Position numbers and translations under genes: made by a program
In this document: one piece after another, positions 39,008 to 46,781 of the stretch
Layout of the letters: every line of letters begins with the position of its first letter
Numbering within the stretch: the stretch's first letter is position 1
The notes under the pieces: generated by a model
Seen by the model: only the letters and a program-made list of their open reading frames with translations
Told to the model about the DNA's origin: nothing
Database searches by the model: none
IMG/VR virus record: IMGVR_UViG_3300038713_000166
Location: 1 to 53,821 of that record
Length of the DNA stretch: 53,821 bases
DNA from: a virus
Reading direction: 5' to 3' (one strand)

Positions 39008-40520
39008 CTGTCTCCTTATTTACATATAAATCCACTTCAGTAGTTTCAAATTTAGGAACCCACCAAACCCTTAAGCTATTCCACTTACCATCATCCATTT
39101 TTATTTTTTTCATGCCATTACATTTAGAATCATGATTTAAATCTTTCAATCTCTGTTGGATCTGTGGTCTATTAAAGGTAGTAAATCCCCTTTGTTTCAA
39201 AAACTCCTGCAGTCCTTTCATGGTAAAATATGTCAAGTCATCTTCTGTCCATGGTTTACCCATGGTCATTTCCTCGGGAGACTTTGCCCGAATACGGCTA
39301 GTGCAGTAGGTTTCTACGAGTTCTTTAAATTGACCCGTTAAAGTCAACTCTTCAGAAGCTTCTATTGATGTTGCAGTGGATAACAAGTTATTTACCAAAA
39401 CTTGCCAATCCCCTGGTTTAAACAACGGAGGCATAAAATCTATTTGTTCTATGCATGCACGTTGAAACTGTATAGGCATTTGTAATTGCTCTGTAGATAG
39501 CTCGAGTCTCTTACCATCCACGTCAAGAAAGAATAATCTTGGCTCTGACTTTAATATCGTAAGTCCACCAATCTCGGGCAACGTATCATGGCCACCGATT
39601 CCATACTTTGCTTGTTTACATGCCTTCTTATCACAATGACTCTGCATAGGTTCGTCCCTACACAGATACTCATAATCTTTTTTCTCATGTTGTTGTTGAA
39701 TTGTTACTATCTCAGATGCGGGTAATGGTGGTGAGCAATACTTCTGATTCCATGTCTCAAGCATTTGTTTCCAACTTTCTGGAAACTTCTTGATTGCATA
39801 CTTACCCGCATGAAACATAACCTTGTTCCTTTGACCTTCTGGAATACCAAGATTAAAAAATATACGTAAGCACCAGGGCGCATCATCAAATTCTTTTTTG
39901 TTATTGCCAAGATTAAGTTTAGCTAAATCTTCTAACGTTACTGTTTTCTTTTCTACGACTTCTAAAAATGTCTCAAGGGTCATCTCTTTACCCTTTTCAT
40001 CAACTGCATATCTTAAACTATTATCTGCATCAAAGTATGGAAGATTAATAAAGTTTCCTACATCTCCTCGATCTACAAGAATCTGATCTTGCTTTGGAAA
40101 TATCTCACAATTAGAATGACCTAATGCTGCGGCCATCTCTCCTAAGTAATCTCTTATATCTACTGCAGGATAATATTCTTTTAAAAATAAAAATAAATGT
40201 GCACCACCCGATTTACTTCTGCATACAACAAAAGGCAGTTTCATAGTCTTACATTTCTTTGCTATGTCTGCATGATCAATTGGGTACGTGTCTATATCCA
40301 ACACACCAAATTTACATTTGTTCTCACTAGTAATAGGTATTGATCCAATGCCCGTTGTCCCATCTAAGTGACCTTTAATTAAATCAATAGTCAAAGGTTC
40401 TTTAACGATGAAACTCTTAGCATCGGTCTTACCATTTTTTCTGACGTTACCAATAGTGGTTTGTCCATGCGCAGTGCTTGATCCCTCAAACACTGCCATA
40501 AACTTTTGATGAAGATCCAT
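38985..40520 (-). CDS. TOTE-like archaeo-eukaryotic primase
   Basis: The 511-residue protein has an AEP primase core: FGVLDIDTYP (the Asp-x-Asp pair), CRSKSGGAHLFLFL (the Ser-Gly-x-His motif) and IFPKQDQILVDRGDVGNFINLPY, as in the primase domain of TOTE conflict systems. A middle PriCT-like helical part and a Cys cluster (CRDEPMQSHCDKKACKQ, about 285-302) follow. It would make primers at the fork with the adjacent helicase and polymerase. No T7-like primase-helicase is present. Confidence 0.8.
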   Translation of the reverse strand: MDLHQKFMAVFEGSSTAHGQTTIGNVRKNGKTDAKSFIVKEPLTIDLIKGHLDGTTGIGSIPITSENKCKFGVLDIDTYPIDHADIAKKCKTMKLPFVVCRSKSGGAHLFLFLKEYYPAVDIRDYLGEMAAALGHSNCEIFPKQDQILVDRGDVGNFINLPYFDADNSLRYAVDEKGKEMTLETFLEVVEKKTVTLEDLAKLNLGNNKKEFDDAPWCLRIFFNLGIPEGQRNKVMFHAGKYAIKKFPESWKQMLETWNQKYCSPPLPASEIVTIQQQHEKKDYEYLCRDEPMQSHCDKKACKQAKYGIGGHDTLPEIGGLTILKSEPRLFFLDVDGKRLELSTEQLQMPIQFQRACIEQIDFMPPLFKPGDWQVLVNNLLSTATSIEASEELTLTGQFKELVETYCTSRIRAKSPEEMTMGKPWTEDDLTYFTMKGLQEFLKQRGFTTFNRPQIQQRLKDLNHDSKCNGMKKIKMDDGKWNSLRVWWVPKFETTEVDLYVNKETDDDEIPF

Positions 40521-41302
40521 TAAAAATGATCATCATCTACTTTAGTTGCCATTGGTTGGTCTACTATATCTTCGGCTCTAGCTTTTGCCTCGCCCTTCAT
40601 AACAGACTCTCTAAACTTCTTGGCCTCTTCAAACAAGCCTTTGTCCTGGACAAAACCAACTCTATCAAAAGTCCAATTGAAGAATGTACCTTGATCGTTA
40701 CTTTCTTCAACAGACTTAAACTTCCACATGGTTGCATATACTGCAGGCACACGTAGTATACCATTTTTGTCCTTGACTTTTTGCATTGCTATCTGAGTTT
40801 TCCATCGTCTGCTAACTTTAAGTTGTGATACTTTCATATCCATAATAGCTAACTGAGGAATGTCCCCATCAAGCACAATACAATAGTGCTGATCAGATTT
40901 AACAAGTTCATTGCCATTAGATAATATTTCTTTATTACCTTCACGTTTAGCTTGCTTAATCGCTGGATTGTCGGGAGCTATCTCGCCAACAAACCCTCCA
41001 CCTTGATCACGTGGTATGAACTCAAGATATTTAGTTTCTTGAAAACAAGGTATTACTGTTACACCTTCTTCTCCATCCCAAAACTGTCCCGTCACAGTAT
41101 TAAACATATCTCCTTGAGAACATCCACTGATGAACTTAGGATCTGTCTTTTTTAACTGTGGAGACATTGCTTGTACTAAACGTAGGAATGGTATTTGTAA
41201 TTCCGATGTATCGTAATCAATGCCATCGCCAGCGGTCTCAAAAATTTCATCTTCTATTGCAGAGGGAAGATTGTCCTCTTTTTTTGTTACTGCTTTTGAC
41301 AT
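40520..41302 (-). CDS. Putative single-stranded DNA-binding protein
   Basis: The 260-residue protein has a beta-rich core and ends with an acidic tip followed by an aromatic residue (MATKVDDDHF), the hallmark of bacterial and T7 gp2.5-type SSB proteins for partner recruitment. It is placed between primase and other replication genes. The sequence itself is not a recognisable OB-fold by eye; assignment rests on tail and context. Similar proteins are widespread in marine podoviruses. Confidence 0.55.
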   Translation of the reverse strand: MSKAVTKKEDNLPSAIEDEIFETAGDGIDYDTSELQIPFLRLVQAMSPQLKKTDPKFISGCSQGDMFNTVTGQFWDGEEGVTVIPCFQETKYLEFIPRDQGGGFVGEIAPDNPAIKQAKREGNKEILSNGNELVKSDQHYCIVLDGDIPQLAIMDMKVSQLKVSRRWKTQIAMQKVKDKNGILRVPAVYATMWKFKSVEESNDQGTFFNWTFDRVGFVQDKGLFEEAKKFRESVMKGEAKARAEDIVDQPMATKVDDDHF

Positions 41303-41304
41303 AA

Positions 41305-41862
41305 TTAACTCCTTTTAATGTCTGCTATTCTTGCTACATAGGCACCAAACAAATCAAGATCGATTGGTAAGCCTTTCTCAACACGTTCCCTAATGAATGC
41401 TTTTAATGTCATTTGGTGAATGTGTGTCTTTTTTTCGGGATGCATACCACGTTGCTCAAGGTCATACATAATGTCTCCAGCTATGTTATCCTCTCCCTTA
41501 CCAAATGACAGGATGACATCATTTTTTATAATATCATCAAGATCATTTTCTCTTAGCCACTGATAAGCTTCTTCTCGTCTTGTCGGTGGTATACTTGCAT
41601 TAATCAAAGGTTTTAAACTTACACTTAAATTTTCTACATCTAAACGTTGGACACCCATCTCATCCATCATAGCGGGTATTTGTTCCGTAGACATAAGATG
41701 CTTTTGTAATTTTAAGGATTTAAGTTCTTCTTCCTTTTCATTAATATCTATTGTAAGCTGATCCAAGTCTTTTACAAGTGAGGAGAGAGTTTTCATGTCC
41801 CCCTGCTGCACTTTGTCAAGTGTTGTATCATCAAACATTTCATCAAAAATTTTTTCAGCCAT
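41305..41862 (-). CDS. Coiled-coil replication-region protein
   Basis: This 185-residue acidic protein has a coiled coil at about 25-65 (LVKDLDQLTIDINEKEEELKSLKLQ) and a C-terminal domain with IHQMTLKAFIRERVEKGLPIDLDLFGAYV. That C-terminal pattern recurs in podovirus replication modules, with no known function. It is the first gene of the minus-strand replication operon; GGAGATAC precedes ATG 41862. Confidence 0.55.
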   Translation of the reverse strand: MAEKIFDEMFDDTTLDKVQQGDMKTLSSLVKDLDQLTIDINEKEEELKSLKLQKHLMSTEQIPAMMDEMGVQRLDVENLSVSLKPLINASIPPTRREEAYQWLRENDLDDIIKNDVILSFGKGEDNIAGDIMYDLEQRGMHPEKKTHIHQMTLKAFIRERVEKGLPIDLDLFGAYVARIADIKRS

Positions 41863-41888
41863 TTAAGTATCTCCTCTTCAGGTTTGGG

Positions 41889-41916
41889 TTGAAATAAAAA
41901 AATTAATGTTTATATT
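41889..41916 (+). promoter_or_regulatory. Candidate promoter of the SNF2 helicase gene
   Basis: TTGAAA (41889-41894), 16 bases, TATATT (41911-41916). It lies in the 72-base divergent gap between the minus-strand replication operon and the plus-strand helicase gene, followed by AGGAG at the start. The AT-rich gap must also contain the promoter for the minus-strand operon, but I cannot pinpoint it. Confidence 0.4.
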
Positions 41917-41934
41917 GGAATATATAGGAGTTAA

Positions 41935-43419
41935 ATGATGGATGTCAACCACATAATGAAAACAAAACCATATAATCATCAAATTGATGCATTGAATAAA
42001 GCGAAAGACATGGGACTCTTTGGTTTTTTTATGGAAATGGGTACGGGTAAATCTAAGGTACTCATTGATAATATCGCTTGGTTGCGCCACAATAAAAAAA
42101 TAAATTTTGCATTAATACTAGCTCCAAAAGGTGTTTATCGTAATTGGGTGCAGAAAGAAATACCTACACATTTGTCAGATAGTATAGAACATAAATTACT
42201 ATATTGGCAGTCAAATACAAATAAAATGTATGAAAAAAAATTAAATGAATTTTTTAAAACCACAACCACGGCCATGAGAATATTTGTTATGAACATTGAG
42301 GCTTTTTCTAGTTCACGTGGAATCAAGGCGGGTAATTGGATTGCTAAGAAGTTCGGAAGTCGAGGACTTATAGCTATAGACGAATCAACTACAATTAAGA
42401 ATCCTAAAGCCAAAAGAACTAAATCATTAATTAAAATAGGTCGGGAGTTTGCATATAAACGTTTACTTACGGGATCGCCCGTGACTAAATCACCCTTGGA
42501 TCTATGGTCACAGTTTGAGTTCCTTGACCCAGGGATCTTAAATTTTAAAAGTTACTATGCTTTTCTTAATCGTCATGCAAATATATTAAAAAGAAACATT
42601 GGATCTCATACCTTTCAGCAAATTGTTGGATACAAAAGATTAGATGAACTGCTTGGTAAAATAGATCCATACATATTTAGAGTGTTGAAAGTGGATTGCA
42701 TAGACTTACCCGATAAAATTTATACAACTCGTTTCATCGAATCAACTGATGAACAAAAAAGAATGTATAGCAAGATACAAAGAGAGGCTATCTTATTGCT
42801 TGATGTCGCTTCAACTGTAACTGCGCCCATGGTTATAACTCAAATGTTACGATTGCAGCAGATACTATCGGGACATCTTAAGACAGATGAGGGTAATATA
42901 ATTGAATTTAAAACCAATAGGTTAACTGAGTTACTTAATATATGTGATGAAGTAACGGGTAAGATACTTATTTATTCAAGGTTTAGGTACGATATTATTT
43001 CGATTAAAAACAAACTTGAGAGTTTATATGGCAAAGATTCTGTTGGCGCATACTTTGGAGATACAACACAAGAAGAAAGAGTTCGGGTTGTTGAGGCTTT
43101 TGAAGATCCCGATAATCCAATGAGATTCTTTATAGGTAATCCATCAACTGCTGGATATGGTATAACTTTAAATCAAGCGAATACTGTAGTTTATTATGCA
43201 AATGATTTTAATTTAGAAACTAGAATGCAATCTGAAGACCGATGTCATCGCATTGGTCAAACCAACAAAGTAACATACATAGATTTAATTACAGAAAACA
43301 CAATCGATGAAAAGATTGTAAAAGCTCTTAAAGATAAAATAGATATAGGCGCAAAGGTATTAGGAGAGGAGGCAAGGCAATGGCTGAAGATAGACCCAAA
43401 ACAGAAAACAATGTTATAG
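41935..43419 (+). CDS. SNF2/SF2-type helicase
   Basis: The 494-residue ATPase has Walker A FMEMGTGKSKVLID near residue 35, DEST (motif II: LIAIDESTTIKNPKAKRTK), LLTGSPVTKSPLDLW (motif III), and ILIYSRFRYD, GITLNQANTVVYYANDFN and QSEDRCHRIGQTNKVTYIDLI (motifs IV-VI). These are the signatures of SNF2-type DNA translocases. It is transcribed away from the replication operon and may remodel protein-DNA complexes or support replication restart. AGGAG precedes the start with 5-8 bases. Confidence 0.9.
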   Translation: MMDVNHIMKTKPYNHQIDALNKAKDMGLFGFFMEMGTGKSKVLIDNIAWLRHNKKINFALILAPKGVYRNWVQKEIPTHLSDSIEHKLLYWQSNTNKMYEKKLNEFFKTTTTAMRIFVMNIEAFSSSRGIKAGNWIAKKFGSRGLIAIDESTTIKNPKAKRTKSLIKIGREFAYKRLLTGSPVTKSPLDLWSQFEFLDPGILNFKSYYAFLNRHANILKRNIGSHTFQQIVGYKRLDELLGKIDPYIFRVLKVDCIDLPDKIYTTRFIESTDEQKRMYSKIQREAILLLDVASTVTAPMVITQMLRLQQILSGHLKTDEGNIIEFKTNRLTELLNICDEVTGKILIYSRFRYDIISIKNKLESLYGKDSVGAYFGDTTQEERVRVVEAFEDPDNPMRFFIGNPSTAGYGITLNQANTVVYYANDFNLETRMQSEDRCHRIGQTNKVTYIDLITENTIDEKIVKALKDKIDIGAKVLGEEARQWLKIDPKQKTML

Positions 43420-43538
43420 ATTTTAACCAGGCTAAACAAAAATTAGAAAATATTAAGTCAACAACAACAGTTCTTAAAGATTTAATAGAAGATGACGAAG
43501 AATACTACTTTGAAATAGAATTTGACAATGATGAATAA
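43380..43538 (+). CDS. Small acidic protein coupled to the helicase
   Basis: ATG 43380 lies within the end of the helicase gene, preceded by AGGAGAGGAGG. The 52-residue product is acidic (11 Asp/Glu in the last 18 residues). The strong ribosome-binding site argues that it is real. Its acidic tail could mimic DNA or contact the helicase; not demonstrated. Confidence 0.6.
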   Translation: MAEDRPKTENNVIDFNQAKQKLENIKSTTTVLKDLIEDDEEYYFEIEFDNDE

Positions 43539-43584
43539 AAAAAGTCTTGATTTAAGAGCCATACAGTAGGGGTAAAGGTAGTCC

Positions 43585-44043
43585 CTAGTATGATTCTACC
43601 TCCCATCTGAACTTCATTTGGCCATAAATTGGTTGCCATTTTCTATCTCTGTCTTTACGTGACCACCCTTTACTTGGCTTGGTTTCTCCAACAATCTTCC
43701 ATCCCGATCCTTTTAAACTAGATCCCGATTCAGATTGTAAAGTGTAAGTAATCATTCTAAGTCCACCCATCTGCTGCCACACCCTCCAAGATCTACCATA
43801 TAAAAAAGAGCATGTGTTTTTTGGACTATCTTCCTTGGCGCAAACCCTTAACACTTCCATAGTAAAACCATCATTCATTAAGCGAGCTACGGGATTGCCT
43901 ATTATTGCAACCCCGACTAACTTGCCCTCGAACCCCGCACCAATTGCAAACCTACAATTTTTTACGGGATCATTGTGTCTGTGAAAGTTAAGTATAAATT
44001 CATTAGCTTCTTTTATACTTATTGGTAATGGATGTAGTTTCAA
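43585..44043 (-). CDS. XF1762-like protein
   Basis: The 152-residue protein has LHPLPISIKEANEFILNFHRHNDPV, FAIGAGFEGKLVGVAIIGNPVAR, EVLRVC and SFLYGRSWRVWQQMGG, the pattern of the XF1762 family, thought to have an acetyltransferase-like (GNAT) fold. TTG 44043 overlaps the upstream TGA (TTGA) and yields MKLHPLP as in homologues; a TTG at 44064 would add 7 residues. Substrate unknown. Confidence 0.75.
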   Translation of the reverse strand: MKLHPLPISIKEANEFILNFHRHNDPVKNCRFAIGAGFEGKLVGVAIIGNPVARLMNDGFTMEVLRVCAKEDSPKNTCSFLYGRSWRVWQQMGGLRMITYTLQSESGSSLKGSGWKIVGETKPSKGWSRKDRDRKWQPIYGQMKFRWEVESY

Positions 44044-44240
44044 GATTTCTTTACTCGAATACAATCATCTAAAATTATCTTTTGATTCTTGGGTAATTCA
44101 TAAATTCTATACCGAACTAACTTTAATTCACATTGCTGCAGAGATTCAAACTCCCACTTAAACATGTGAGTAAAGCATTGTTGTTGAGGTTCGCCATTTA
44201 TAATCCAAACACTACATATAAGAGCCATTGCTTTAAACAT
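44040..44240 (-). CDS. Small exported-type Cys-containing protein
   Basis: ATG 44240 has AGGAG 8 bases upstream and gives 66 residues: a hydrophobic start (MFKAMALICSVWII) then a short domain with Cys near residues 22, 38 and 60. Layout is like 8829-9035. It is probably exported or membrane bound. Function unknown. Confidence 0.5.
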   Translation of the reverse strand: MFKAMALICSVWIINGEPQQQCFTHMFKWEFESLQQCELKLVRYRIYELPKNQKIILDDCIRVKKS

Positions 44241-44442
44241 GCCACCAACTCCTACTGCCTTTGCCACGAATCTTTTTTATAGTAGTTTCAAATTCCTTAA
44301 TTGATTCTGTTAGATCCATAACCATATCAAGACCTAACATCACACCACGATATTCATCATCTGAAACTTTGTCCTTTGTTAATCTTATGTGTTCTTCATA
44401 TAAACATCTTAAGTGGTTAATCCTTTTTTGTGTAATCGTCAT
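44233..44442 (-). CDS. Small helical hypothetical protein
   Basis: The 69-residue product is helical (HLRCLYEEHIRLTKDKVS; VMLGLDMVMDLTESIKEFETTIKKI) with a basic tail. It overlaps the end of the methyltransferase gene by 26 bases, and AGGAGG lies before its ATG. No family recognised. Confidence 0.5.
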   Translation of the reverse strand: MTITQKRINHLRCLYEEHIRLTKDKVSDDEYRGVMLGLDMVMDLTESIKEFETTIKKIRGKGSRSWWHV

Positions 44443-45445
44443 TCATTGCCTCCTTTATTGATAATCCGATTTGCATTGCTATTTGTGGTACGATTGCATT
44501 ACCTAATCCTCTAAGTCTGTCCACCCTGGAGGGTATCCCATAAGCCACTCGACCCACATTGGGTTCAACGTCCCACCAACTTCTTGCTCGTTCTTGCGCT
44601 GATCCGTCTGTACTGCGGTTATTAAATTTACCATGTGATTCTTCTCTTGCAAGTTCTTCTCTGACCGAGGTCCTCGATTCCCGTCCCATGCATTTGGAGT
44701 TGGCCACATTCTTGTCTCCGCTACTTTTTGTCCCAATGTCGGTGATCTCGTCCCCTTTTGTACTGATGGTGGGACTATGTTTATCGAGTCCTTGTAATCC
44801 CTCGCTCTCGGTGTCGGCCAAAGAGCCATTGTCTTTTCGTCTACTTGTTCCCGAAGATTGCTCGGCTTGGCTCTGCCCTTGCGATGTCCCTCTTGAAGTT
44901 TCTTGGTTGCCTCTTCTGATCTTGGAGGCAAGTGATCCATCGTGTTCGGAGTTGCCCACAATCCAGAGTCGATCACGCTTGTGGGGTGCATTAAGGCTAC
45001 AAGCTGGTACAACAAACGTTTGTGTGGAGTAACCTTCACTTTCCATGTCGTGTAACACTTGGTCGAGACCCATGGCAATGTGACCATAAACATTCTCGAA
45101 AACACACCAAGTCGGGTGTTTTCTTTTGACAATCTCAAACACGAATCTCCAGATGTTTCTCTCATCTTCCTCGCCTCTTCGTTGTCCCGCAACGGAAAAT
45201 GGTTGGCACGGATATCCTGATGTGAGGATGTCGTGGTCGGGAATAGTTCGGGTTGATTCGGGTCGGTCATTTACTAACTCCTTTACGTCATTAAAGATCG
45301 GGATGTTCGGGAAATTTTTAGCCAGGACTTTCTGACAATACGGGTCAATCTCACAAAATGCAACGGGTTCTGAAAGTGCTGCCCAACGAAAACCGAGGGA
45401 AAATCCCCCGATCCCCGAACAGACATCAAAGTGCCTTAGCATCAT
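44417..45445 (-). CDS. DNA cytosine-5 methyltransferase
   Basis: The 342-residue enzyme has the C5-MTase motifs: I FDVCSGIGGFSLGF (residues 6-19), IV SGYPCQPFSVAG with nucleophile Cys80, VI ENV at 117-119, VIII LNAPHKRDRLWIVG, and X RLRGLGNAIVPQIA at the end. It transfers a methyl group from AdoMet to cytosine, probably protecting phage DNA. The target-recognition region (about 165-290) is Gly/Ser/Gln-rich and unusual; this stretch also encodes another protein in the +1 frame (44503-45270). No cognate nuclease gene is recognisable beside it. Confidence 0.9.
   Translation of the reverse strand: MMLRHFDVCSGIGGFSLGFRWAALSEPVAFCEIDPYCQKVLAKNFPNIPIFNDVKELVNDRPESTRTIPDHDILTSGYPCQPFSVAGQRRGEEDERNIWRFVFEIVKRKHPTWCVFENVYGHIAMGLDQVLHDMESEGYSTQTFVVPACSLNAPHKRDRLWIVGNSEHDGSLASKIRRGNQETSRGTSQGQSQAEQSSGTSRRKDNGSLADTESEGLQGLDKHSPTISTKGDEITDIGTKSSGDKNVANSKCMGRESRTSVREELAREESHGKFNNRSTDGSAQERARSWWDVEPNVGRVAYGIPSRVDRLRGLGNAIVPQIAMQIGLSIKEAMNDDYTKKD
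44503..45270 (-). CDS. W-x-T-P repeat protein encoded inside the methyltransferase gene
   Basis: This 255-residue frame lies wholly within the methyltransferase gene, shifted by one base. Its ATG is preceded by AAAGGAG with 7 bases spacing, a better site than that of the methyltransferase itself. The product has three repeats of form W(A/P)TPxxxxD at about residues 105, 151 and 189, and ends LNPMWVEWLMGYPPGWTDLE. I recognise this repeat and ending from an uncharacterised phage protein family usually associated with cytosine methyltransferase genes. Each repeat coincides with a repeat in the other frame (VGNSEHDG, LADTESEG, VANSKCMG). Function unknown. Confidence 0.65.
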   Translation of the reverse strand: MTDPNQPELFPTTTSSHQDIRANHFPLRDNEEARKMRETSGDSCLRLSKENTRLGVFSRMFMVTLPWVSTKCYTTWKVKVTPHKRLLYQLVALMHPTSVIDSGLWATPNTMDHLPPRSEEATKKLQEGHRKGRAKPSNLREQVDEKTMALWPTPRARDYKDSINIVPPSVQKGTRSPTLGQKVAETRMWPTPNAWDGNRGPRSEKNLQEKNHMVNLITAVQTDQRKNEQEVGGTLNPMWVEWLMGYPPGWTDLED

Positions 45446-45815
45446 TTTTTATTTTTCCAAATAAAAAAGGAATTATTTGTTCATCTTGTATTTCAAAACC
45501 AAATTCCTTGTTTATGTACAGTCGCACCTCTTGTAGTAAAACTCTTTGTGTTCTTATAAAACAAAATATTTTTTCTTTTGTTTCACTTGGAATTAAATTT
45601 TCAAAAGAAGTTTCTAAACAGTTTGCAATTGTTTGAATTGCTTTTTCATCAACTCTAAAACAAGACAATCCCTCTTTATTATCAAAGTTTTTATCTTCTA
45701 TTCTTCTTAAAGTCATATAAGGCAACTCAACCATTTTAGCAAATCCTCTTTGACTAAGACCTTTTTCTTCCCTTAACTCTCTAACTTTTTGACCATAAAT
45801 TTTATATCTCATCAC
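45426..45815 (-). CDS. XRE-family transcription regulator
   Basis: The 129-residue protein has an N-terminal Cro/CI-type helix-turn-helix (KVRELREEKGLSQRGFAKMVELPYMTLRRIED, about residues 10-41) and a helical C-terminal part. It overlaps the methyltransferase start by 20 bases and probably controls the methyltransferase or this accessory operon, as C-proteins do in restriction-modification loci. AGGAGG-like sequence precedes its ATG. Confidence 0.85.
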   Translation of the reverse strand: MMRYKIYGQKVRELREEKGLSQRGFAKMVELPYMTLRRIEDKNFDNKEGLSCFRVDEKAIQTIANCLETSFENLIPSETKEKIFCFIRTQRVLLQEVRLYINKEFGFEIQDEQIIPFLFGKIKNDAKAL

Positions 45816-45966
45816 TTACCTCCTCAAGTTCTTCGAAATGTCTGATAAGCATATCTAAACTTTCACAAGCACCACGATATTCTGCACGTGAATGACTATC
45901 ATTGCCCTCATAAAAATCTTCTTTTATATCCTTAACTGCATTTTTTAGTCGTTCTAATGTAATCAT
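45802..45966 (-). CDS. Small acidic helical protein
   Basis: ATG 45966 overlaps the upstream stop (ATGA). The 54-residue product (LERLKNAVKDIKEDFYEGND; YRGACESLDMLIRHFEELEE) is helical and acidic. It overlaps the XRE gene by 14 bases and contributes its AGGAGG ribosome-binding site. No family recognised. Confidence 0.55.
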   Translation of the reverse strand: MITLERLKNAVKDIKEDFYEGNDSHSRAEYRGACESLDMLIRHFEELEEVSDEI

Positions 45967-46121
45967 AGTTTTTTCTCTTCATCTAATTGATCATTATACA
46001 AAACTAATCCAAAGTCATATCCTTGTTTATAGTAATGTGATTTATTGGTTTCACTTCTGATGCCATACATCAAAGCATCATAAGTCCCATCTTTAAAATT
46101 AATTAAATCTTGTTCTGACAT
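45963..46121 (-). CDS. Small hypothetical protein
   Basis: ATG 46121 overlaps the upstream TGA stop, and the 52-residue product ends at 45963 on the next start. It carries FKDGTYDALMYGIRSE and KQGYDFGLVLY. The AGCGAGG upstream is a fair ribosome-binding site. Function unknown. Confidence 0.55.
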   Translation of the reverse strand: MSEQDLINFKDGTYDALMYGIRSETNKSHYYKQGYDFGLVLYNDQLDEEKKL

Positions 46122-46585
46122 CACACACCTCGCTGAATCTTAGACCATGCTATATTCAATCGGTCATAATTAAATGGAACGTTACGACTCTTCATCATTA
46201 GCATCGCTTTTTCTATTGTTACTAATGCTTGATGATATGTCATTTTCTCATCGATTCTTGTGAGCTTGTATATACGATCCATGACCCTCGGATCATGGCC
46301 ACCTACACTCCATTCAATCGGGTCAGTCCAAATACTTTTCTTTTGTTTGTAATCGTAAATTGTTGCAAGTAACCCATCTTCAAATTCTATTAGCCATTGA
46401 AATCTTATATCATTATCTTCAGTTGTGATTGGATTTCCGAATAATTCAACTAACTCCTCAAAAGATACATTTTCAAATGACCCAAAAAAATGAGTGCCGA
46501 CCATTTTGTTCAGCACTACATTTCGATTTAAAGATTGTTGGATTGGAACATAATTATACGATTGTAATTCTATAACTTGACTCAT
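46121..46585 (-). CDS. Hypothetical protein
   Basis: ATG 46585 has TGGAGG 5-6 bases upstream, better than ATG 46627, and gives 154 residues. The sequence contains GTHFFGSFENVSFEELVELFGNP, IRFQWLIEFEDGLLATIYDYK and a SVGGHDPRVMDRIYKL segment, typical of an uncharacterised family in marine phages. Function unknown. Confidence 0.6.
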   Translation of the reverse strand: MSQVIELQSYNYVPIQQSLNRNVVLNKMVGTHFFGSFENVSFEELVELFGNPITTEDNDIRFQWLIEFEDGLLATIYDYKQKKSIWTDPIEWSVGGHDPRVMDRIYKLTRIDEKMTYHQALVTIEKAMLMMKSRNVPFNYDRLNIAWSKIQRGV

Positions 46586-46781
46586 TTGTACCTCCATTGT
46601 CATTATAAAATATTGATCCATTGCCATTGCAAGTCTTACAGTTCAATAAGTCATGTTGTGTGGGAGTATATCCATGACCCCCACACTCATAACATCGAAC
46701 TTCGATGTAAGGCTCTTTTCCAGTAGGGATCACGAACCTTGCATCTTCAGTTTCAAATATTACTTTCATTGAACTTACCAT
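46554..46781 (-). CDS. Small DnaJ-type zinc-finger protein
   Basis: The 75-residue product has CYECGGHG at residues 30-37 and CKTCNGNG at 48-55, that is one zinc site of the DnaJ Cys-rich domain, without a J domain. Such isolated DnaJ-like fingers act in protein interaction or metal binding. It starts within the end of the upstream gene at 46781 (or ATG 46769), and overlaps the next gene's leader. Confidence 0.65.
   Translation of the reverse strand: MVSSMKVIFETEDARFVIPTGKEPYIEVRCYECGGHGYTPTQHDLLNCKTCNGNGSIFYNDNGGTNESSYRITIV

Noticed and set aside
44559-45032. Plus-strand 157-codon frame opposite the methyltransferase
   Set aside because: It is antisense to two already overlapping frames, has no ribosome-binding site, and its Ser/Pro/Cys-rich product resembles no protein family.
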